A DNA stretch of 64,000 nucleotides, from positions 3,348,001 through 3,412,000 of the forward strand of contig NZ_CP096258.1 in the NCBI RefSeq assembly GCF_023205015.1, written 5' to 3'. This stretch comes from Providencia rettgeri. Its GTDB lineage: Bacteria > Pseudomonadota > Gammaproteobacteria > Enterobacterales > Enterobacteriaceae. Below are positions 34,924-43,940 of this stretch, piece after piece. The notes below the pieces were generated by a model, which saw only the letters and a program-made list of their open reading frames with translations, made no database searches and had not been told where the DNA came from. A program made the translations under genes and the position numbers. Numbering within the stretch: position 1 is the stretch's first letter; each line of letters opens with the position of its first letter.

Positions 34924-37506
34924 ATGCGCTGCATTTCAAGAAAGCAACATTCATTCAATTGTCATTATGACGCGATAACCGATTTGCATAATGGGATAAC
35001 TTATTTTCGATTGAAAAAAATATGTCAGGTAGTAACCGCAATAATTTTGGCTGGAATAAACATCAGTCATGTATCTGCGGAAGATTATTTTAGTCCTAAC
35101 TCACTCAGCGTCATTAATGGCCAAAATATTGCAGATCTACCTAATTTAGACCAGTTCGCTAATCCTGGAGGACAGTTAGCGGGTGAATACCATGTCGATA
35201 TTATCGTAAATGGTATTTTAATGGATTCTAAGGTTACCGAATTTGTTAAAGATGATAAATCAAGCCAGTTAATTCCACGCATAACAAAAGAAGAATTAGC
35301 ACTTTGGGGAGTTAAAGTTAACTCTATTCCAGCATTGTCTGCACTTTCTGCTGAGCAATATATAGGCCCAATAGGCGAGTATATACCCGAGGCAAAATCT
35401 ACGCTCGAATTGAATCAACAGAAGCTGAATATCTCAATACCTCAAGTCGCTATGAATAAACAAGCATTAGGTACTGTTCCCGTTAGTCAGTGGGAAAATG
35501 GTGTTCCTGCTTTAATCTTAAATTATTATTATAGTGGTTCAAACAATTGGAGTCGTAATAACACCAAAGACACAAACTCTCATTATTTCAACCTTCGTAG
35601 CACTGGAAATCTAGGCCCATGGCGTTTAAAAAATTATTCGACTTATACGGATAATAGCGGAGAACGCGAATGGAAAAACATTGAGACTAGCTTAGAAAGA
35701 GGGATTAACTTTTTAAAATCTCAATTAGTAATTGGTGACACAGCGACACCAAGTGAGATTTTTGATGGTTTTCAATTCCGTGGTATTCAATTACAAAGTG
35801 ATGAATCCATGCTACCTAGTTCAATGAGAGGGTTTGCTCCCATTATTAGAGGAATAGCTCAAAGTAACGCAGAAGTTACGATTAAACAGAATAACTATGT
35901 TATTTATCAATCCTATGTCTCTCCAGGTGCATTTGAAATTGATGATTTATACCCAACGGGGACTAGCGGTGACTTAACCGTTATAATTAAGGAAGCAGAT
36001 GGTACTGAACGCTCATTTACTGTTCCTTTCTCATCAATTGCTATTATGCAGCGAGAAGGGCAACTCAAGTATTCATTAACGGGGGGAAAATATAAATCTA
36101 ATGCCTCCGGCGAAGTAGAACCTGATTTCCTGCAAAGTACTTTTATTTATGGGTTACCAAAAGGTATTACTGGGTATGTTGGAACTTTACTATCAAAAAA
36201 TTACCAATCTTATGCGATAGGAATGGGGATTAATTTAGGTAGTTTGGGCGCACTATCGGCCGATGTTACACAAGCAAACAGCCAAAATTTATTAGGGAAA
36301 GAAGATACCGACAGTGGGCAGTCATATCGTTTCCAATACTCCAAAAACGTGACCTCGACTGGGACATCTGTAACTTTAGCTAACTATCGTTACTCAACGG
36401 AAGGTTTTTATTCATTCAGTGAAGCTAACAGTAATCAACCTAAAATATATCGCGATAATAAAAAAAACCGCTTTCAAGTCTCACTAAATCAGTCACTAAA
36501 TAAATTTGGTAATATTTATTTTTCTAGTTATCAGCAAGATTATTGGAACCGTTCGGGTAAAGAACGCTCATTAAATGCGGGTTATAACAAAAGCTTTGAT
36601 GGGATCACTTATAACTTTAATTACAGTTATTCTGATAGTGCTTATCAGCGTAAAGCTGATAATTATTTCTCTTTCTCAGTTTCTATTCCACTTAATAATA
36701 CATCCGGTAATTACACATCGATAAATAGTAGTATTACAGCGGATAACAGCGGCAATGCAGACGCAATGATGGGAGTAAGTGGTACTCTTGGCGAAAAAAA
36801 TAATATTAATTACGCTGTTCAGCAATCATATGGAAATAAAGAAACTCGTGGTAGTGGAAATGCTTCGGCATCTTATAGAGGAAGTTATGGTGTCGCTAAT
36901 GCGGCCTATGGCTATGATAGATATTCACAGCGAGCAAATTACGGTTTAACAGGAGCGATTGTTGCTCACCCATATGGCATCACTTTAGCTCAGCCTATCT
37001 ATGATTCTTTCGCGATTATTCGAGCCCCGGGCGCAGAAAATGTGCAAGTTTTAAATCGATCAAATATTTCAACCGATTCTCGAGGTTACGCAATTGTGCC
37101 TTATCTCAACCCTTATACTAAAAATGAAATATCCCTCAACATTGACTCTTTACCTGAAAATGTTGAATTAAAAACCAATACAGTTAATGCGGTACCAACA
37201 AAAGGCGCCGCAATTTTGGCAAACTACCAAACTCATGTCGGTTACCGATTATTATTTAATGTTATTCATAATGGAAAACCAGTGCCTTTTGGTGCAATGG
37301 CCCAATTCGCTCAAAATGATGACCAAAATATGAGCTCAGGTATTGTCGGTGATAATGGTGATGTCTATCTCAGTGGGATGCCAGAGCAAGGGCGACTACA
37401 AATTAAATGGGGTAAAAACCAAGAAGATCAGTGTGTTGCCGAATATAAATTAACCGCTGAACAATTGAAGCATCATTTACCCATATTGCCCGTCAACTGC
37501 CAATAA
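34924..37506 (+). CDS. Fimbrial outer-membrane usher, operon 1
   Basis: PapC/FimD-type usher forming the outer-membrane pore that secretes and orders pilins. It has 860 residues. The leader is unusually long (about 52 residues, cleaved near HVSA|ED), because the frame starts well before the hydrophobic core QVVTAIILAGINISHVSA. The N-terminal chaperone-binding domain has YFSPNSLSVINGQNIADLPNLDQFA. The barrel includes PSSMRGFAPIIRGIAQSNAEVTIKQN and SPGAFEIDDLYPTG with the plug domain. The C-terminal domain ends with the cysteine pair in EDQCVAEYKL and LPVNCQ. An internal, closer start is possible but has no ribosome-binding site. Confidence 0.95.
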   Translation: MRCISRKQHSFNCHYDAITDLHNGITYFRLKKICQVVTAIILAGINISHVSAEDYFSPNSLSVINGQNIADLPNLDQFANPGGQLAGEYHVDIIVNGILMDSKVTEFVKDDKSSQLIPRITKEELALWGVKVNSIPALSALSAEQYIGPIGEYIPEAKSTLELNQQKLNISIPQVAMNKQALGTVPVSQWENGVPALILNYYYSGSNNWSRNNTKDTNSHYFNLRSTGNLGPWRLKNYSTYTDNSGEREWKNIETSLERGINFLKSQLVIGDTATPSEIFDGFQFRGIQLQSDESMLPSSMRGFAPIIRGIAQSNAEVTIKQNNYVIYQSYVSPGAFEIDDLYPTGTSGDLTVIIKEADGTERSFTVPFSSIAIMQREGQLKYSLTGGKYKSNASGEVEPDFLQSTFIYGLPKGITGYVGTLLSKNYQSYAIGMGINLGSLGALSADVTQANSQNLLGKEDTDSGQSYRFQYSKNVTSTGTSVTLANYRYSTEGFYSFSEANSNQPKIYRDNKKNRFQVSLNQSLNKFGNIYFSSYQQDYWNRSGKERSLNAGYNKSFDGITYNFNYSYSDSAYQRKADNYFSFSVSIPLNNTSGNYTSINSSITADNSGNADAMMGVSGTLGEKNNINYAVQQSYGNKETRGSGNASASYRGSYGVANAAYGYDRYSQRANYGLTGAIVAHPYGITLAQPIYDSFAIIRAPGAENVQVLNRSNISTDSRGYAIVPYLNPYTKNEISLNIDSLPENVELKTNTVNAVPTKGAAILANYQTHVGYRLLFNVIHNGKPVPFGAMAQFAQNDDQNMSSGIVGDNGDVYLSGMPEQGRLQIKWGKNQEDQCVAEYKLTAEQLKHHLPILPVNCQ

Positions 37507-37520
37507 AATAGGTTTTGAAT

Positions 37521-38543
37521 ATGAATATAAAACAAATTATTGCTTTGGTTGGTATTACCTTATTTTCATTTAACGCGCTCAGTATCGGGCAGTTTCGCAT
37601 CAATTTAGGGGATTTAGAAATTGATGCGGCAGCTCATAAACTTCCCCGTGAAGCGATATTGGGTAATGGTTGGAAGCAATTTGAGTCTACAGGGAATCAG
37701 GAATTATGTGTTGCTGAAGGGCCGGGAAACTTTAATTTTATTCCACAAGTAAATAGCCAACCCGTAGGAACGGTAATTAATGATAGTTCAGGGAGCTACC
37801 CCGTTTTTAGCACAGGTATTAATGGCGTGGGTTATGTCATGGCATTAAGGCAAAAAGGAACGAGCCAATGGTATCCGTTAACAGGAAATAATAGCGAAAT
37901 TAGTGCCATTGATGGCTCATCATCGCTACAACTTGAAACACGAATGATGTATGTCAAAACCGTTCAAGGAGATATTGAAGGAACGGATAAAGCTGTTACA
38001 CATTTTAATCCAGTCAAAGTGCAATGCAGTGGTGATATGAATTGGATCTCATCAGTAGGAGAAATATTACCTGCATCAACATTGATTTCATGGGCACAAC
38101 GCACTTGTGCAGTTTCATCGGTTCGACAATCGGTCGACCTCGGCGTCCATGACATCGCTAAAGTTCGCGCGTTAAATATAGGAGATACCTTTGGCCATGC
38201 TCAACAGTCTATTACGATTAACTGCCCTGCCATCATGTCTGTAGCCTACACCATAGCGGATAACTTACACCCAAGTAATATAAATACAGATATTATTTAT
38301 TTAGAAAATGAAAGCGAAAGCCCTGGATTTGCAGTGCGAGTATACGAAGCAGGTCAATCTTCCCCATTGAAATTAGGAGGAGACCGTACCTTATCCAACA
38401 ATTATGTCTATTCCTTGCTGGATAAAGCAAGTCTGAACCCTATTGTCACAAAAACATTTGAATTCAGATATGTCAAAACATCGAATGAAGTGAAGGCAAC
38501 TCATGGTAATGCACAGGTTACGGTTACCCTTGTGTATAAATGA
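37521..38543 (+). CDS. Two-domain fimbrial tip adhesin, operon 1
   Basis: It has 340 residues, about twice a pilin. A signal peptide (to about NALS) is followed by a ~180-residue N-terminal domain without pilin motifs, the likely receptor-binding lectin domain. A C-terminal pilin domain (about 195-340) then has Cys in RTCAVSSV and TINCPAIM and a terminal strand AQVTVTLVYK. This layout is that of FimH-type tip adhesins; the ligand is unknown. The ATG at 37521 is used rather than the TTG two codons upstream. It follows the usher by 14 bp and the next gene starts 16 bp after its stop. Confidence 0.85.
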   Translation: MNIKQIIALVGITLFSFNALSIGQFRINLGDLEIDAAAHKLPREAILGNGWKQFESTGNQELCVAEGPGNFNFIPQVNSQPVGTVINDSSGSYPVFSTGINGVGYVMALRQKGTSQWYPLTGNNSEISAIDGSSSLQLETRMMYVKTVQGDIEGTDKAVTHFNPVKVQCSGDMNWISSVGEILPASTLISWAQRTCAVSSVRQSVDLGVHDIAKVRALNIGDTFGHAQQSITINCPAIMSVAYTIADNLHPSNINTDIIYLENESESPGFAVRVYEAGQSSPLKLGGDRTLSNNYVYSLLDKASLNPIVTKTFEFRYVKTSNEVKATHGNAQVTVTLVYK

Positions 38544-38559
38544 TCAAGGGTCATTATTT

Positions 38560-39108
38560 ATGAAACATAATTTAAACATATTTGTACTGTTCTTTATATT
38601 TCTAATGCCAATGAATGCGATAGCTGTGGATGCCAAAATCAAGGTGAATTTTACAGGTTCGATTAAAGGTGCAACGTGTAGCATATCTTCTGATGCGCAA
38701 GGCGTTGATTTAGGAATGTGGTTTTTAGAAGGGGGTGGAAGTAACTTCCCTCGTAACTCAGTGACAGATTGGGTGGAATTTGATTTGATTTTTAATTGTT
38801 CAACAGCAAATCGACAAGTGAGTGGCGCTTTAGAAGGAACTCCTGCAGCACTAGATAGAAAGCTATTTGAGTTGGATCAGAGCGAAGGTTCAGCGAGCGG
38901 AATGGCTATTCAAATTGAAGCTTATTCGCCTGAGCGCAAACGTTGGGAAGCAAAAAATGCAAATGAAGTCAGTACCTTAATTAGTGCGGCAGGGACAACT
39001 TCAGGAACTAATACAGTTCAATTGCGTGCGCGCTATAAACAATTAGCAAATAGCGCAACACCAGGTACGGCAAATGCCTCTATTACATTCGTTGTACGAA
39101 ATAATTAA
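38560..39108 (+). CDS. Minor fimbrial subunit, operon 1
   Basis: It has 182 residues from the ATG at 38560; the frame is open further upstream, but only because it runs across the previous gene's end. The signal peptide (to about NAIA) precedes a pilin domain with Cys in GATCSISS and FNCSTANR and a C-terminal strand NASITFVVRNN. Probably a tip-fibrillum, adaptor or terminator subunit; which one cannot be told. Confidence 0.85.
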   Translation: MKHNLNIFVLFFIFLMPMNAIAVDAKIKVNFTGSIKGATCSISSDAQGVDLGMWFLEGGGSNFPRNSVTDWVEFDLIFNCSTANRQVSGALEGTPAALDRKLFELDQSEGSASGMAIQIEAYSPERKRWEAKNANEVSTLISAAGTTSGTNTVQLRARYKQLANSATPGTANASITFVVRNN

Positions 39109-39117
39109 GGGAAAACA

Positions 39118-39669
39118 ATGAATAAAAAAATTCAATATGCAATTCATTGCCTTGTAACAACGATATTACTTTTCCCTGTTAAATCATTTAGTTACGATGC
39201 CATTTTTAATGTTACAGGACGAGTGTCTTCTAATACTTGCTCTATCCAATCATCAAGAATACAAAATATTCATCTTGGTGATTATACTATTAGTCAATCC
39301 GGCTTTGGCTTGGGTAGTGGCGTCAACTCGCAAAGTAAAGATGTGAGATGGCAGATTGATTTTGATTGCGATAAAGGCACTAAAATTAATATTGCTCTTC
39401 AAGGACGTCAATATCCGGGCGCTAACACAGTTCTAGATATAGATAACTCTACTGATAAAGCCAGAGGTATTGGTATCAGAGTCGAATACAGTAATGACCG
39501 AACGTCGTGGTATAGGATGATAATAGGTGGCCGTGATACTTTGGCTTCCCCGTCATATGTTGACGGAAAACTATCGATATACTTTAACTCTTACTATATA
39601 CAAATGGAAAAAACGATTACTCCAGGTAAAGCCAATGCGACTATGGACATCGAAGTGACTTACGGATAA
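39118..39669 (+). CDS. Minor fimbrial subunit, last gene of operon 1
   Basis: It has 183 residues with a signal peptide (to about KSFS). The pilin fold is seen through Cys in SSNTCSIQS and FDCDKGTK and the C-terminal TPGKANATMDIEVTYG. It starts 9 bp after the preceding subunit. Last genes of such operons are often adaptor or terminating subunits, which is inference here. A bidirectional terminator follows. Confidence 0.85.
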   Translation: MNKKIQYAIHCLVTTILLFPVKSFSYDAIFNVTGRVSSNTCSIQSSRIQNIHLGDYTISQSGFGLGSGVNSQSKDVRWQIDFDCDKGTKINIALQGRQYPGANTVLDIDNSTDKARGIGIRVEYSNDRTSWYRMIIGGRDTLASPSYVDGKLSIYFNSYYIQMEKTITPGKANATMDIEVTYG

Positions 39670-39719
39670 TAAATTACAAGGTAAGAAAAGCGCCCCACAG
39701 TATACTGCCTAGCGACAAT

Positions 39720-39750
39720 AAGAAGAGCCGCCTAAGCACGACTCTTCTTT
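39720..39750. terminator. Bidirectional terminator, fimbrial operon 1 / hpt
   Basis: AAGAAGAG/CTCTTCTT stem with additional CG/CG pairs inside and T-rich flanks on both strands, between the last fimbrial gene and the hpt stop. It also marks the right edge of the accessory insert. Confidence 0.78.
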
Positions 39751-39766
39751 ATCGGGTTACCGAATA

Positions 39767-40303
39767 TTAATCTTCAAGTAACGTTACATGCCCAATATAA
39801 GGCAGATGACGATATTGCTGAGCGTAGTCAATACCGTAACCCACCACAAATTTGTCTTCAATCGAATAACCAATCCATTCAACAGGAACCTGTACTTCTC
39901 GGCGTGAAGGTTTATCCAATAATGTACAAATCGCAACAGATTTAGGGCCGCGTAATTCGAAAATTTCACGAACTTTATTTAAGGTATTACCAGAGTCGAT
40001 AATATCTTCAACGATTAATACGTGTTTATCACGGATATCTTCGTCCAAGTCTTTGACAATTTTAACATCACGACTTGATGTCATCGCATTGCCGTAACTT
40101 GAAACGGTCATAAAATCGACTTCATGAGGAACATCAATCTTACGACATAAATCAGCCATAAAAATAAATGAACCTTTCAGTAAACCAACAAGGACTAATT
40201 CACCATCAAGTTTTTGATAATGAGCGCTAATTTTATCGGCTAATTCACTGATTCGTTGAGCAATCTCTTCTTCAGAGATCATTACTTCAAGGGTATGTTT
40301 CAT
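39767..40303 (-). CDS. hpt: Hypoxanthine phosphoribosyltransferase
   Basis: Purine salvage enzyme converting hypoxanthine (and guanine) with PRPP to IMP (GMP). The 178 residues equal the E. coli length. The PRPP-binding loop is LIVEDIIDSGNTLNKV, with HEVDFMTVSSYG and the C-terminal FVVGYGIDYAQQYRHLPYIG. In E. coli hpt is convergent with can; here the same pair is convergent but separated by the 12-kb insert. Confidence 0.97.
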   Translation of the reverse strand: MKHTLEVMISEEEIAQRISELADKISAHYQKLDGELVLVGLLKGSFIFMADLCRKIDVPHEVDFMTVSSYGNAMTSSRDVKIVKDLDEDIRDKHVLIVEDIIDSGNTLNKVREIFELRGPKSVAICTLLDKPSRREVQVPVEWIGYSIEDKFVVGYGIDYAQQYRHLPYIGHVTLLED

Positions 40304-40429
40304 CTTCTATTACGCATCTATGGGAATGGAAAGCACGTAATTTTAACATAGGCAGCACGCATATACTAATAAAGGAAAATGCAGTGCTAAAATTTCACAC
40401 TGCATTTTATCTGAAAATAAATGTGGCTG

Positions 40430-42031
40430 TTAACTTACCGTGAAGCCCAACATCATTCCGGTATCTTCATGCTCTAAAAGATGGCAGTGAGCCATATAAG
40501 GATGTTGTTGAGTTGCAGGGTGTTTAAATTCGACTAAAATTTCACTCACCTGCCCTTCCACTTTAACAATATCTTTCCAACCTTGGCGATGAGGCTCTAC
40601 GGCTTGGCCATTTTCTTTTAGGATACGAAAACGTGTTCCATGAACGTGGAATGGGTGCAACATCATATCGCCACGCCCAGAAACGACCCATATTTCTTGT
40701 TGATTCATAGGGGCATTGAATGCAGGATGAGTCATTGAAAAAACCTGTCCATTAATGGTATTCGCGTTATGAATATCTAAACCATCAGAACCTGAACCAC
40801 AATGGCCACCACTTCCCATTTTGCCATTCATATTTCCATGATTCATATTTCCATGGCTCATATTACCCATCATTGCACCATGACCGCCCATATTACCCAT
40901 GGCCTGGTCGCCATATTTTTCGCGTAACATCATCATACCTTGCATGTCTAAACGCATATCCATCATTAAATGGAAACGGCGGCGATTTAATCCAGCAAGA
41001 GAAGGGATCGCAGATATTGCTGCAAGCGTTGATGGCAGGACTCCGTCTCCCTTAGTCAAAGTTGTTTCAATACGCAGTACTGGCAAAGGCTGGTCAAATG
41101 GTGCGATTGTCATACCCATTTGCCCGACAGGTAGCGTAACCAAATCGAATGCGCGACCATCGGAGGCGTCAATTAATACTTCAAAACGCTCTCCCATCAA
41201 GATAGGCAATTCTGTGACTGCAATCGGTTCAGCCAACAAACCACCATCACTTGCAATGACATACATTTTACGTCCATCACTAGTGGAAATGTTTAAACTT
41301 CTCGCATTGCAGCCATTTAATAACCTTAAGCGTAGCCAACCTTTTGGGGCAACATGTTTAGGGTAAACAGCTCCGTTCGTCAACATGATGTCTCCGAACC
41401 ACCCCACTGCAGCGCTCATTACATCAAGCTGGTAATCAATTTGCCCATCATCTTTTAAGCGTTTGTCTTGCAAAATGACAGGAACATCATTGACCCCCCA
41501 ATCACTTGGTAAGCCGTGTTTTGTGCTGTCATCATCTTTAATTAATACAAGACCAGCTAACCCCATCGCCACTTGGTATCCGGTTTTTCCATGAGTATGT
41601 GGATGAAACCAACATGTCGCTTCACTTTGGTTTACCGTAAAATTCACTTTACGGCTTGCTCCCGGCTGAATTATCGCTTGAGGCCCACCATCTTGTTCAC
41701 CTGAAATCTCTAAGCCATGCCAGTGAACGGTTGTATCCTCAGCCAATTGATTCACAATATTGATATTAACGCTTTGCCCATTTCTTAAGCTAATCGCGGG
41801 GCCCAATAAATTACCGTTATAGCCCCATGTTGTGGTTTTCTTTCCCGGAACAAATTGCGAAACACCTTGTTGGATAGCTAACTGAATGTTGCCTTGTGCA
41901 TCTGGTTCAACTAGCGGGGGGATCGCTAATTCAGGGTAGTTTCCCGCTGCGACCGCGATGCGGCTCCAAATAGGCAGCGCACTTGCAGCATATGTGATAG
42001 CACTTAATTTCAAAAAATCGCGACGTAGCAT
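40430..42031 (-). CDS. cueO: Multicopper oxidase CueO
   Basis: Periplasmic cuprous oxidase that detoxifies copper. It has 533 residues (E. coli 516). A Tat signal begins MLRRDFLKLSA. Copper-binding motifs are TVHWHGLEI, CWFHPHTHG, HPFHVHGTRF and HCHLLEHEDTGMM. A Met/His-rich insert (about residues 370-415, repeats of GNM, HGNM and NHGNMNG) corresponds to the copper-sensing helix region, here also with a Cys in GGHCGSG. The ribosome-binding site is AAGGAAGG. The upstream CueR-type promoter supports copper induction. In E. coli gcd lies between hpt and cueO; it is missing here. Confidence 0.97.
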   Translation of the reverse strand: MLRRDFLKLSAITYAASALPIWSRIAVAAGNYPELAIPPLVEPDAQGNIQLAIQQGVSQFVPGKKTTTWGYNGNLLGPAISLRNGQSVNINIVNQLAEDTTVHWHGLEISGEQDGGPQAIIQPGASRKVNFTVNQSEATCWFHPHTHGKTGYQVAMGLAGLVLIKDDDSTKHGLPSDWGVNDVPVILQDKRLKDDGQIDYQLDVMSAAVGWFGDIMLTNGAVYPKHVAPKGWLRLRLLNGCNARSLNISTSDGRKMYVIASDGGLLAEPIAVTELPILMGERFEVLIDASDGRAFDLVTLPVGQMGMTIAPFDQPLPVLRIETTLTKGDGVLPSTLAAISAIPSLAGLNRRRFHLMMDMRLDMQGMMMLREKYGDQAMGNMGGHGAMMGNMSHGNMNHGNMNGKMGSGGHCGSGSDGLDIHNANTINGQVFSMTHPAFNAPMNQQEIWVVSGRGDMMLHPFHVHGTRFRILKENGQAVEPHRQGWKDIVKVEGQVSEILVEFKHPATQQHPYMAHCHLLEHEDTGMMLGFTVS

Positions 42032-42126
42032 TGATAACCTTCCTTTTATTTATCAAATCAATAATCATCAGTGGTGTAATTTATGGCAAATTACACTTTC
42101 GAAGCAAAACATGGTTTAATGAAGGG

Positions 42127-42157
42127 ATGATAAAGCCTCCCCTTACAGGAAGGTCAA
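42127..42157 (-). promoter_or_regulatory. CueR-type promoter of cueO
   Basis: On the minus strand, -35 TTGACC (42157-42152) and -10 TATCAT (42132-42127) are separated by 19 bp, the overlong spacer of MerR-family promoters. The spacer carries the dyad ACCTTCC-TGTAAGG-GGAGG, closely matching known CueR operators at copA and cueO. It lies about 100 bp before the cueO start. CueR itself is not encoded in the window. Confidence 0.85.
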
Positions 42158-42271
42158 TAAAACCACTCTTTAAATGTGGTTTTATTACATGGATTTAAGA
42201 AAAATATAGTTGACTAACAATTCTATTCTTATGCTAACGTAACTTGACATAGAAAACAGATAGAATATCGA

Positions 42272-42619
42272 ATGCGCAAATTTATATTGATGTCATGCTT
42301 AATGACTCTGTTAGGGATAACCAATTCTGCCAGAGCTCTTTCTCCCAATGAAGCTGAAGATCTTGCTGATCTTACGGCTATTTTTATTTATCTAAAATAT
42401 GATTGTGGGTATTCACAAATCCCTGATAGGGAAATTGAACGTGCTATCGTTTACTTTGCTAAAAGTAATAAATGGGATCTTAGTAACTATAATGCGGAAA
42501 AAATGACCGCTCTTAACAAAGAAAGTTATAGTGACCTAAAAGGAATACCACTCACCGCTGAGTTTAAATGTCAGTCCCTTGCTCGCGATTCGCTAGGCCT
42601 TTTTGCTTACGTTAAATAG
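42272..42619 (+). CDS. yacC: YacC family periplasmic/pilotin-like protein
   Basis: It has 115 residues with a signal peptide (about 1-22, cleaved near ARA). The mature part matches E. coli YacC: ALSPNEAEDLADLTAIFIYL, then DCGYSQIPDREIERA, KWDLSNYN and SLARDSLGLFAYVK. It contains two cysteines that could form a disulphide (DCGY and FKCQS). YacC is related to the pilotin fold of type II secretion; its role in E. coli is not established. It is divergent from cueO, as in E. coli. The spermidine genes speED that follow in E. coli are absent. Confidence 0.9.
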   Translation: MRKFILMSCLMTLLGITNSARALSPNEAEDLADLTAIFIYLKYDCGYSQIPDREIERAIVYFAKSNKWDLSNYNAEKMTALNKESYSDLKGIPLTAEFKCQSLARDSLGLFAYVK

Positions 42620-42638
42620 GCAGATGAGAAAGCCCATC

Positions 42639-42680
42639 AAGAAAACATGCCTAAACATAGTCTGCATGTTTTCTTTCTTT
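42639..42680. terminator. Terminator between yacC and the AbrB-family gene
   Basis: GAAAACATGC/GCATGTTTTC, a 10-bp stem with a 13-nt loop and T-rich tail, serving the convergent genes on both sides. The right arm overlaps the region just after the minus-strand stop. Confidence 0.8.
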
Positions 42681-43728
42681 ACTCTAAATTATTATTCCTT
42701 TTTTGCCTTCGTTCTTGCCAAAAAAGCACTAGCGATGGAATACTTTGAATAATTACCATTCTGATAATATGGTTTGACATCACAAAGCCGGCATCTAAAT
42801 TCATCGTAATTGCTGCGAATGTCATTGCTTCCATACTTCCCGGCGCCCAAGCTAACAATAATACGGAAATGTCATAGCCGGTGATCCAAGATGCAAATAC
42901 CGTGATAAGAAAAGTCAGCACGATATTTACCACCACCACTTGGGCTGAAGAGTATATATTTTTAATCAACGATGAAAGTGGAAAAACAATGAAATGATTA
43001 CCAATATTCATCCCAATCAAGACCATACTGAGTTCAGTCAGCATCAGTGGGAAATTCAACGGGATATCAACCCAACTTTGAATGAGTGTTGCCGCCGCTA
43101 ATGACGTTAACATAAAAGGCGCAGGGACTCTTAAACGCTGTAAAATTATCCCTGAAATAACACCGACAGCAACAATCAACAGTAACCACCCCGTTGAAAC
43201 TAATGTGAGTTCAGGAAATTCGATTATTGGTTGCGGATCACCATCACTACCAACAACAATACCGGCTAATAAAATAAGAATAATTAAGCGAATAGTATGG
43301 GAAATAACAATTTTTTGAGGTGGTGTATGGGTATGGTCAGTTAATGCGAGAATTGCAGCCATCGCACCGGGGACAGAGCCAAGCATCGCCTCTTGTTTTG
43401 TCCAACCGACTTTTCGGTAAAACCAAAAAAAACTGAACGAAAATTGCACTGCCAAACAGACAACTAGCATCAATAATAAAAGAAATAAATTGTCTGCTTC
43501 GTTAAGAGATACTTGATTAAACATCAAGCCGACAGAGGTTCCCAGTGTGACTTGAACAAAGGTAATGGTATGTTTAGGAATAGCGAACGAGATACCAAAA
43601 CGATGAAAAATGATAATCGCAATGATCGGGCCAAACATCAATGCAAGGGGAATTCCAAGATAGGTAAGCCCACCACCGATTAAAGCACAGATGGAAATCC
43701 CGCCTATCATTTTTAGTAATTTCATCAT
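42679..43728 (-). CDS. AbrB-family (PF05145) integral membrane protein
   Basis: It has 349 residues with about ten hydrophobic segments. The duplicated AbrB-type membrane domain shows GGGLTYLGIPLALMFGPII and, in the second half, VPAPFMLTSLAAATLIQS and LLAWAPGSMEAMTFAAITM; the paired P-G motif SVPGAMAAILAL in the first half is typical. Despite the name this family is not the Bacillus AbrB regulator. Related E. coli proteins (such as AbrB/YbgG-region proteins) have no established substrate. The gene stands alone on the minus strand. Confidence 0.82.
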   Translation of the reverse strand: MMKLLKMIGGISICALIGGGLTYLGIPLALMFGPIIAIIIFHRFGISFAIPKHTITFVQVTLGTSVGLMFNQVSLNEADNLFLLLLMLVVCLAVQFSFSFFWFYRKVGWTKQEAMLGSVPGAMAAILALTDHTHTPPQKIVISHTIRLIILILLAGIVVGSDGDPQPIIEFPELTLVSTGWLLLIVAVGVISGIILQRLRVPAPFMLTSLAAATLIQSWVDIPLNFPLMLTELSMVLIGMNIGNHFIVFPLSSLIKNIYSSAQVVVVNIVLTFLITVFASWITGYDISVLLLAWAPGSMEAMTFAAITMNLDAGFVMSNHIIRMVIIQSIPSLVLFWQERRQKRNNNLE

Positions 43729-43940
43729 ATGGTATTAACCATTACGTCTTTTATCACCCTAATTTATATCACATTATTTAAGCCATATGGCTTTAGTTTT
43801 TAATTATTTATCCCCTTAGTGATATCTATCAGTATTTATCCATTTATTAGGTTTTGATCTAGTTATTTTAACTTAGTGTCTAAAAAAAACGCTCTAACAT
43901 AAATTAACATGGCGTAGTAACAAAACTATTTTTATTTTCA

